Source: Nephromyces sp. MM_2019 (Eukaryota > Apicomplexa > Aconoidasida > Nephromycida). From it: a DNA stretch of 64,000 bases. Positions 52,872 through 61,261 of the stretch are shown here, piece by piece; within the stretch, counting starts at the first letter, position 1, and each line of letters starts with the position of its first letter. The stretch lies in NCBI GenBank assembly GCA_015657535.1, contig JADHZB010002101.1, positions 52,440-116,439 on the forward strand, in the 5' to 3' direction. Under the pieces are notes generated by a model. The model was not told the origin of the DNA, made no database searches, and was given only the letters and a program-made list of their open reading frames with translations. The translations under genes and the position numbers were made by a program.

Positions 52872-53147
52872 GTTTGATAACAGAAGGGCAGCATCTAAAG
52901 GTAGAGTTTCAGTGGTGTGGTGTGTGAGCCAATTGAAGTTAGAGAAAGTGCTTGATGACACAAGGTAAGCATCTGAAAGTAGGGTCTCAGTGGCGTGGTG
53001 TGTGGCTGTTTGCCGTTAATTAGAGTGTCTGATGACACAGGGGAGGTGTCTAAATGTAGAGTTTCAGTGGCGTGGTGTGCAAGCCCTGTGCGGTTAGAGA
53101 GTGTTTGATGACACAAGTGAAGCATCTGAAGGTAGAGTGTCTGTGCC
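52872..53147. repeat. Minisatellite, about 77-bp units, 3.6 copies
   Basis: Imperfect units start near 52872, 52949, 53026 and 53103. Each has TTGATGACACA, then AGCATCTGAAGGTAGAGT, then TTTCAGTGGCGTGGTGTG and a more variable tail with GTTAGAGAGTG. The divergence between copies suggests an older array. Confidence 0.85.
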
Positions 53148-54648
53148 CTATCTTAATTTCTGCTTCATTCAGGGTAGGGGGGAGAATTAGACTGGTTCGA
53201 GTCTACTATAGTGGAGTGAATGTGTGATGGCAAATTGTTTACTATTCCAGGGGGATAGAATAAGCTGGCCGAGGAACGTATTTGGCTTAGATTGGAATAT
53301 TCAAACCTCAAAACGGATGCACAAAATCTGCCTATGCAACGATTTAGGTAAGCAGCGTCTCCATGATGATGTCATTCTAAAACCACGCTGATTTACACCT
53401 TTGACGAATATATATTTATAGAATACACCACCATCACTCGTCTTGATTTTTTCTATTATACAGGATGCAAGGTTTTTCCGGTATGTTTTTGCCTAGAAAC
53501 TTTTTCTTTCACTAGAGTTCCAGATAAAAAAAATATTCTAGACGTCAAGATGTTACTTCATGCGCATTGGCTTTACTTTACAGTGTTTTCAGGTTACTGG
53601 TATTGCACTAGCTCTACTCTGCATAGGTTCCTGCCGATGAGGGATTATGAACGTTGGCATTTTTCGTGCTGCTTAGGCAACTAAATGAGCACTAAAGAGC
53701 TATGATTATGGAATTATATGGATGTGATATAGAAATACATGCCATCAGAAAGTTTCACGCACTCCCGTACAAAAAAAACTCGAAAACATCGTCAGCTTCT
53801 TTGATTGGATGCATTGCAGAAGCGCCGCTCTATCCCAGCCTGCGTCATGCAGCGAAACCAAGTAGATTGTGATGCCACAAGCAAAGTAAAGCAATCAATA
53901 TATGGAATTTACACCAATAAATTCACGTAGAATACGGTTTAGCTGCCAAGCAATAGTCCCGTACTCAAGCAGGCCTGCTTCCTTCTGCTTTATAGCTTAT
54001 TTAGCGAGTCCAGCTTCCCGTTACTTTAAATGGCGGTTACAGTGATTCATTATACGTCTCACAAAATCGCCAAAACATACTATTTCCCCAAGGGACGTGA
54101 AAATTGATTTTGAGGTATTTTAGGCTGCCTGGCCCAGCTTGCCCGGCTGGCTAACTGGTACCACCATATTTATTCCAAAAAGGTAAGCACCATTTGCACT
54201 TTCCCTGCGTACTTGGGCACAAGGGCTGACTAGGCAAATCAGCGAGATTTTGAAGTACCTCTCATTCAAATATGCTTGCGAAGTTTCTGCCTCAGTGCAT
54301 ATGTTAATTCAAGGAAAAAGGACACATTTTTCCGAGATAACAAAAACACCACCATTAATGTGCTTTAGTCATTATGCATTTATTCTTAGATGTTTATTGA
54401 TGGTTTTATCTGCTCAATAGGCTTTAGGATGAGAATCTAAATGTGGGCATACCAGGGCAAGTTCACTTTGGCGGAGTAGCTGCATCAATACTATGAAACT
54501 AGCTACAAAATTATAGTCCTGGTGTGCTGTCTACCTTGTAGACTAACTGCAAAACTAGCAGCATCCCCTGCAATAGCTGCGCAGGAGATTTCGAAAACAA
54601 AAGTTAGCGCAAAAATTATGTGCTGGCTCGCTATAGGTGAAATTAACC

Positions 54649-54954
54649 ATGATCTCTGCAGTAGCTTGCAAATTGACGGGGCTTACACATCACTATAGAC
54701 AATTCTTATCATATTTTACCTATATTCAAATTGAACTATCGGCCATAGTACTTTCCTCTATGAAAGTGGCTGTAGAAGTGGGTATGCTGTCTCAGAAGCT
54801 ATCCTCCTTCATTGGTGGTGTTTCCATCACCTACTGTTATAACAAGCACCTAGTCAACTCATGCATATGGACTCTATGCACAACCAACATGAGCATAAGA
54901 TTCCCTGCAACACAAGAGCGCGTTATTTTTACCTTATTCCATAAAGGTTCTTGA
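54649..54954 (+). mobile_element. Possible retroelement RNase H remnant
   Basis: An ATG-started frame of 101 codons contains KVAVEVGMLSQKLSSFIGGV, then ITYCYNKHLVNS and NMSIRFPATQERV. This resembles, at low identity, the C-terminal RNase H of LTR retrotransposons, which carries an acidic YxDN-K-LV step followed by RLR-DIA-IRE. The expected Asp is Tyr here, and no reverse transcriptase, integrase or LTR is seen nearby, so at best this is a decayed fragment. It could equally be a chance ORF. Confidence 0.2.
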
Positions 54955-56116
54955 GAGTCCTTTATAAGTATCTATACAAAGGTGCTTCTTGTAAATAATA
55001 TAGACAAATGGTAAAATAGCCTGTTTAGAATTGAGAGTCAATAGTAGAAATTGGATTCTCATTTTCTTTGATGTGACTAGTGTGCTTGCCAGAATTTCTA
55101 TATATACAAGCGTCAGTTCTCTATTCTACAAATGTAGGACAACACAAGATGCACGAAATACCAAGAAGAACAGTTTATCAGAAATTTTTTTTGTTAAAAA
55201 ATCTCGTACAGCTTGCTTGAAACGGTTTGAATCAGTAGTGCTTTACAAAGACGATTGCGTAGCTGCTCTTGGCAGGATGAGAAGGGGATGGGGGTACAGG
55301 TCCCTCATCAAAGAGTGATTGGGTGAAGAAGTAAATTGAAAGCACTAAAGTAGAAAAAAGCTAGCATTTGAAAGCAGCCATGCAAGGATAACTCTGGTCC
55401 CATAATCGCACGCATTCATCAAAGATGAAGGTGCCTGTACTGCGGTGTTAAGCACTTGAAGAAGAGAAATTACGCATCACCATGAGATCTCCTTGAGTGC
55501 TATCTCAGCGAATACGCATCCCCATGAGCTTCACCAAAGCATAAACTTAGAAAAAGCATCTCTTCTAGCCATAATTCTTGCCTCTAACCTATTATTAATA
55601 TCTCATTTCAAACTAAAAGTAAAGCAAAAGCAAAAGAAAGCGGTGGTAGCTTGAGATTGTTTAGTTCCTGTAGACGACTATGAAAACGAAGGTTGTACCA
55701 CACGGTTCGCTCTTACCATGTCACTGCATGTGATATCTAGTCCTCTCTATTATCTATATAAAATATGTATCTTTTTTTCTATCTTACGAGGAAATTACTC
55801 GGAAATGAAATGACATGTCATTCTAGTCGGCTACCTCATCTGCAAAACAGTTTATGCCTTCTTTGAAATTTGAGTTGAAAAGCCTTCAATATTTACAAAT
55901 CTTTCTTTTAGATTTTATTAATATTTTTTACTATTTTATTTGATCTTCTTTGTTGTTTCTAGCAAATCACTGGCATGCGTAAAAAAAAGCAGGTGATTCT
56001 GTAAGAGAAGATAAATCCTCCATGAATCTTGTTTTTCTAGCAACTATCCTTTGAATTGAGAAAATATATTACACAAAAGGAGTTTACAAATACCTTGAAG
56101 GAGATTTCTTCACAAC

Positions 56117-56270
56117 ACACAAAACACCACATTGAGCAGAGAACAGACACATCAGGCAGACACATTAGACAGATACAACACATAACACACACAGCATACG
56201 CACAACACACACAACACGTGCAACACACACAACACATGCAACACACACAACACATCAACACACGTAACAT
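56117..56270. repeat. CA-rich microsatellite
   Basis: Degenerate ACAC(A)ACAC runs, with repeated CAACACACACAACAC units towards the right half. Both strands show spurious open frames through it (Cys/Val-rich on minus, His/Thr/Gln-rich on plus). Confidence 0.9.
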
Positions 56271-56643
56271 ACATGCTTCCTCTGATTACGCGTCTAGCAG
56301 TGGCTTTGCCAATCGCTAGATTAAAAGCTTCCCTTGGCTTTCAATACCTTGTTGACCCCCCAACATATTTAGACTTTCATTAAATCTCCTGTATACTGTG
56401 CGTAGTTTGGGTTTGATACCTACTACCCGCAGATTCCCCGCATCTTCTTCGTATACACCTGCTGGAGATAGAAAGTAAGCATCTTCAATCTATAAAACTC
56501 GTTTTTTCTTTGCTTAAAAGCGAGAATTCTTCTTATTATCATGTGAAGGTATACCATGTTGATACTTCATCATGCTGATGGAACCTCAAATTGCACTTTT
56601 CATCAGCTTATTATCTTTGAGTTTCTCCTACTCCTTTTGCATC

Positions 56644-56823
56644 TTTTTGGTTGTTTTTTTTGCTACACACATGATTTTAGCCTTCACCTCTGTTTCTGCT
56701 TTTTGGATATTTTTTTTGCTGCACCCATGATGTGAGCCTTCATCTTCACCTCTGTTTCTACCTTTTGGATGTTTTTTTTGCTACTCACCTGTTGTCAGCC
56801 TTCATCTTCATTTCTTTTTCTGC
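56644..56823. repeat. About 60-bp tandem repeat, three copies
   Basis: Units begin near 56644, 56700 and 56763. Each contains TTTTTGG, a T-run, TTTGCTACTCACCTG-like sequence, then AGCCTTCATCTTCACCTCTG and TTTCTGC. Copies are 56 to 63 bases long and diverged. Confidence 0.8.
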
Positions 56824-58319
56824 TTCAACGCATAAGTTTAGTTTCTTTGTTTTCCCTATCATCTGCCCAGCTACTTTGTGCTTTTCTCAGTTTTTAAAGC
56901 TTCTTCGTATGGCTTCTACTTCTACGGGTCTTTTTTTGCCTCTTTTTGTGTCGTTTCTTCATCACTCTATTCTTCTGCATAAACCTCACGGGCTGAGCAT
57001 TCAAAAAATCCTTTTCCTACCTTCTGGGGGAGCTTCTTCATCATCTTTACTGTTTTACGCTCTCTATTAACCTCTGTTTTGCGTTTAGGATTTAGAACCT
57101 ATTATTATAAAAAACTATATTGCGATGGCGTGCGCATGTGTGTGCTATTTGTATTGTGAGTTCAGTTATATATACGGTGAGAATGTGAATTGATAGCATC
57201 TTCAAGTTTGATTATGATTTGGTGAGTGTACATCTTTTTCCTGCCAGCGCGTGTGGGATTGCTTCGATGTGCGTCATGCCTCAGTATAAGTGCTTCTGTG
57301 TGTGCGTATAATCCCTCAGTATGATTGCTTCTGAGTTTCCCTTTACCTCATCTAAATAGGAAGAGAACAATAGATTTTTGTATGCTGAAAGCTCTCCCTG
57401 ATTGTTTGAGAGCATTGAAGATTTTGACAAATCCTATTTATGTGTCTGCCTCATTGTGTGTGCTGCTGTCTCTCTCTCTTTTGCTCTGTTCTATCTCTCA
57501 TCAGCTTTCCTCGATTGAGATGAGTTTTTTCCTCGCTAAACTTTCTGGGGCTCCCGAAGCCATTTGTATCGAAAGTGAGAACGCTAAATCTCTAAGTTTC
57601 CTTACTATGTGCGTTGAGTATACCACGAAAATTCCTTCTTCAATTAGCATCTTGTTCTACCCTCTATTCTATCGAAAACTTTTCTACTTCTTCCTTTTTG
57701 AATTTTTTCTTCAGATGGAGTGCTTTCTTGAGTAACTATTGGGGGGTCTACCTCCTCCCTGCAGTCTTCAAGCCAGAAAACCGGTAGTATTCTCAGCCAT
57801 TTTCGTTGATTTTCTGATTCTCTCCAGCTTTCTGGCAGTTGCACAACTACCCTTCGCATAGCTGCACCCTAGAGATCCCACATAACTTTGGAGGCTGTCG
57901 TTATCGTACTTTCTTCCAGAGATCTTTGGTCTATTGACTTTACTCTCAAATTTCCTGTATTTTAAAGATAAGATCCGCTAAATTCATCTAATTTCCATCT
58001 CTTCAGCTCCACATTGCTACGATTAAGCATTAAAATGATTTTTTAGCGCCTCGAGCCTTCATTTCTGGGAAGCAAAGGAGCTTATCTAGGTTTTTCTGCC
58101 TCTCAGAAGAGCTCATTATTCCAGCTTCGTGCTCTCATAATCTTTGTGCAGCTTTCTGTGTGTGTATATCAGTGTGTGTAAAACGTATTTTTTACGTAGG
58201 TGTCTACAACTTCCTGTTTGCGTGTAAATCTTGTTTTTTTAAATAGATATCTTCAACTTTTTGTGTGCAAAACGTGTTTCTGCCATACATCTTTCCTCCA
58301 TAATCCCCTCTCCCAAACT

Positions 58320-60140
58320 ATGGAATCTACCGAATCAAGCGAGGCTCACAAGAAGGCTATGGATGGCTTTCTTGTTCAGCAAAAGTCTCGGATGCTCTCT
58401 CTCTCTGTCTCAACAGATGACCGGGTGGTAAGAGAGCAGCTTCGCTCCCTCAACGAGCCCATCACTTTGTTCGGTGAGGATGCTTATTCAAGGAGAGAGC
58501 GTCTTCGCTTGTTGGTAGCACGCGATTTGTTACGCAAAGAAACCACTCCAGGACAAGGTACTGGTCGCTTACTTGCTAGCATCATCCCTCCAGTTTCCAA
58601 GGCCGATGAAGCCTCAGCTGTGAAACCCCCCTCTTCAGCTTCCCAACGTGATGCTACTGCACCTTCAAAACCCTCCCAAGAAACGTTCTACAGTGAAGGA
58701 ACAGAAGAGCTCTTGGAGGCTCGACGAGAGATTGCTAAGGCATCCTTGGAGAAGGCGATTCACAGGAAGAAGAGAGTGGAAGATTTTCGTCTAAACATCT
58801 CTGAGAAGCAGTACAAGGCAAAACTTGAAGACACCAGTAAGAAGATAACAGAAAACATCACTTTTGTATCCAGTCAGGTAGCAGATGATCGGCCTTTGAC
58901 GGAGGGCAAGTTTTCTCCTACTCCCGAGCCGGGAATGAAGCCTTTACTGTTTGCTACGGCGAGTTGGAGTGGTTTCGTGAGGTTGTGGAGGGTGGAGAAT
59001 CTGGAGTTAGTGCAAACTCTGGTAGGTCATGAAGACAGGGTTCATTGTGTCGCCTGGAGAGGAGGTGTGTCGGCTTCTTTGGAGAAGTGTGAAGATGGTG
59101 TGAATGGTGATGATTATCGGCCGTTTTCTGAGCTTGAAGAGGTTGAAGACAGCGAAAAAAGTTCAGAAAATGGCGAAAAGTTCGATTCAAAAGGAGATGA
59201 ACCAGCAGCAAAGAGGAAGAAATTGTCAAATTCTGCTTCACACACACCACCATCTGATGATCCTAAAACCCTAAACACCACTCAACCCACCTCATCATCA
59301 GATGTTGTAGAGATTGCCTCTGGGTGTGCGAATGGCACAATCAACCTTTACAATGCCTCCAGATCATCCCCCCTCCATGTCTTCAAGGATCATGAGCTTC
59401 GCGTGAACAAGGTGGCCTTCCACCCTCTCACCCCCCACTTGGCTTCCAGCTCGAACGATGAGACTTGGAGGCTGTTTGACCTCCAAAAGCAGGTCGAACT
59501 GCTCGTTCAGGAGGGGCATGGGTGCTGTGTGTATTCCCTAGCCTTCCACCCTGATGGAAGCCTGCTTATGAGTGGTGCGCAGTCGGGAGATATCGTAGGT
59601 TGGGATCTTCGAGTAGGAAAGGCCGTGATTAGATACCCCCAAGCCCACGTTAAGCAGGTCCTTAGCCTCTCCTTCCATCCTCTTTTCTCTCATCTCTTTG
59701 CATCTTCTTCTGAGGATCATACAGTGAAGATATGGGATCTACGAAAGGCTAGGGATGCTAAAGACTCTCTTCTGGGGGGGAGAGGCTCTTCTTCTAAGGG
59801 AGCTGCAAAGAGAGGATTCTCTGCAAAAAATGGTGGAGTTTCTGCCTCTGGTACCGCAACTGAGAGTGTACATACACTCCTTGCCCACAATAAGATGGTC
59901 ACTGGGTGTGTGTTTGAGCCTCGATATGGCCGGTTTCTTGTGACTGGTAGCCATGATGGCTACTTTAAGATTTGGTCAACCTCTGACTACTCCTGTAGCT
60001 GCCAGCTATCAAGTAGTGAGTCGAAGCTTATGGGCTTAGATGTAGCGTTTGGGCTGGTTTCCAGTGTTGAGTATGATCGCACTTGGAACATGTGGGAGCT
60101 AAACTCTGGAGTAGTCAAAGAGTGGGAGGCTTATCTGTAG
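58320..60140 (+). CDS. PRPF4: U4/U6 snRNP protein PRP4, WD40
   Basis: PRP4 is a core protein of the U4/U6.U5 tri-snRNP, acting with PRP3 in spliceosome assembly in the nucleus. This is a single 606-residue open frame. The N-terminal PRP4/SFM motif is clear (about residues 27-65): STDDRVVREQLRSLNEPITL then FGEDAYSRRERLRLLV. It is followed by a charged helical linker and seven WD40 repeats, including SSNDETWRLFD, SGAQSGDIVGWDLR, SSSEDHTVKIWDLR and TGSHDGYFKIWS. The first repeats are separated by an acidic, Lys/Ser-rich insert (about residues 270-325), and another Gly/Ser/Lys insert precedes repeat six. The ATG at 58320 was chosen because the in-frame upstream extension (to 58200) is Phe/Cys-rich and unlike the family. 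The absence of introns contrasts with the 5-12 exon genes to the left. Confidence 0.95.
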   Translation: MESTESSEAHKKAMDGFLVQQKSRMLSLSVSTDDRVVREQLRSLNEPITLFGEDAYSRRERLRLLVARDLLRKETTPGQGTGRLLASIIPPVSKADEASAVKPPSSASQRDATAPSKPSQETFYSEGTEELLEARREIAKASLEKAIHRKKRVEDFRLNISEKQYKAKLEDTSKKITENITFVSSQVADDRPLTEGKFSPTPEPGMKPLLFATASWSGFVRLWRVENLELVQTLVGHEDRVHCVAWRGGVSASLEKCEDGVNGDDYRPFSELEEVEDSEKSSENGEKFDSKGDEPAAKRKKLSNSASHTPPSDDPKTLNTTQPTSSSDVVEIASGCANGTINLYNASRSSPLHVFKDHELRVNKVAFHPLTPHLASSSNDETWRLFDLQKQVELLVQEGHGCCVYSLAFHPDGSLLMSGAQSGDIVGWDLRVGKAVIRYPQAHVKQVLSLSFHPLFSHLFASSSEDHTVKIWDLRKARDAKDSLLGGRGSSSKGAAKRGFSAKNGGVSASGTATESVHTLLAHNKMVTGCVFEPRYGRFLVTGSHDGYFKIWSTSDYSCSCQLSSSESKLMGLDVAFGLVSSVEYDRTWNMWELNSGVVKEWEAYL

Positions 60141-61261
60141 TGGGTGTTGGTGGCAGTTGATGTGTGTGCTGTACATTATTAGCTCGTTAGAGTTGGGATT
60201 GATGCTTTAGGCCGAGAATTTACTGTTTTAAGGGGTTGTGTGCGCGCACTGTTTGGAGCAACTGAGAAATAAGGAGTTTGTGAAGGTTATGCAGGGTGTG
60301 GGGGGTGTTGTGGTTTGAGGGGGATGGGGTTGTAGTTTATGTTGGGAGGAAGTGCAGTTTATATGTGGAGGGTGTGCGATTCATGTGGGGGGTATGCATT
60401 GTAGACATGACATGTGTGATGTTCACCGTGTATTCCAAGTGCTTTGACTCGGAAATTATTACTCCCACATTTGTGTGTGTGTGTGTGCGTGTGTGCGTGT
60501 ATGTGTGTGTCCATAAGTTCAAGCCAGTGTCTATATGCGTATGGCTATTTGCGTACGTGTGCATGTGTGTGTGCATTAGCGAGTGCTGCTGCCTTTAGCT
60601 CCTCATCATATCATCGGCGTTAAGACTATGAAGGCTGCCCATAGATCTGATCGAGAGTATGCTGGGAAGCTCGTCCCTTTCTTAGTAGCTATGAGAGCCA
60701 ATAACGATGGCATAGCAACTGGCGGAAAGCAGCTTCCCTTTACAAATTGAATCGCTCTCTTAGAGACTTAGTGAAGGCAAGGGAAAGAGGAGAACCGTGT
60801 GTATGTGTGTGCCAAGACTGAGGTGTATATACACATGAGGAATGGGCAGGAGAAGTGTGTGTACCAATTTGTCTATATATATGTAGCAGAGAAGCGTATG
60901 TATGTCAAACTACATATACATATGAGGGACGAACCACAAGTAAAAAGTGCACACACCACATAGAGTATACACACACATACACGCTTCTCCGAGATAAACA
61001 GTGTGTACGTAGACATTCATCCAAGCAAATAATACATCATACAGACAAAACCACGGCACACACACCATTGAAAAGGACCCCAGAAGTTTGCATCCTCAAA
61101 GATTCCAATCCCATATCATTATCTTCACCATGTATCGACACACACACGCATGTCATACAAACATATAAGAATCGGCAGAAACCATAATTGGAGGATGCTC
61201 TGCCTCCTCATAAAACCCACAACACACACAACCTAAGCACCTCTTTCACCATATTAGAGGT
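60141..61261. other. TG/CA-rich intergenic region
   Basis: This lies between the convergent 3' ends of PRP4 (plus) and the unrecognised minus-strand gene. It contains a TGTG microsatellite around 60470-60515 and scattered CACACA runs around 60950-61150. ORFs here, such as plus 60296-60598 and 60855-61187, are the translated simple repeats. Confidence 0.55.

Larger units (their letters stand above)
51375..54648. other. Intergenic with minisatellites
   Basis: No gene is recognised. The stretch contains two tandem repeats (listed separately) at 52.5 and 52.9-53.1 kb. Short ORFs are present; the minus-strand one at 52895-53125 is only the translated minisatellite. The part next to 51374 should include the alcohol dehydrogenase promoter, but no motif was identified. 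Confidence 0.5.
54955..58319. other. Low-complexity region before PRP4
   Basis: No gene is recognised. From about 56 kb the sequence turns into CA-rich microsatellite, then T/C-rich tracts that create long pyrimidine-coded ORFs (for example 56732-57070 and 57325-57735 on the plus strand) rich in Phe, Leu and Ser. These look like composition artefacts. The last few hundred bases should include the PRP4 promoter and 5' UTR; the PRP4 frame is open back to 58200, but the upstream residues do not resemble the family. Confidence 0.45.

Noticed and set aside
56732..57735. Plus-strand ORFs of 112 and 136 codons before PRP4
   Set aside because: Phe/Leu/Ser-rich translations of T/C-rich repeats; no domain, and not joined to PRP4.
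58954..59954. Minus-strand ORFs opposite PRP4
   Set aside because: Shadows of the WD40 coding strand.
60296..61187. Cys/Val- and Thr/His-rich ORFs
   Set aside because: Translations of TG/CA microsatellites.
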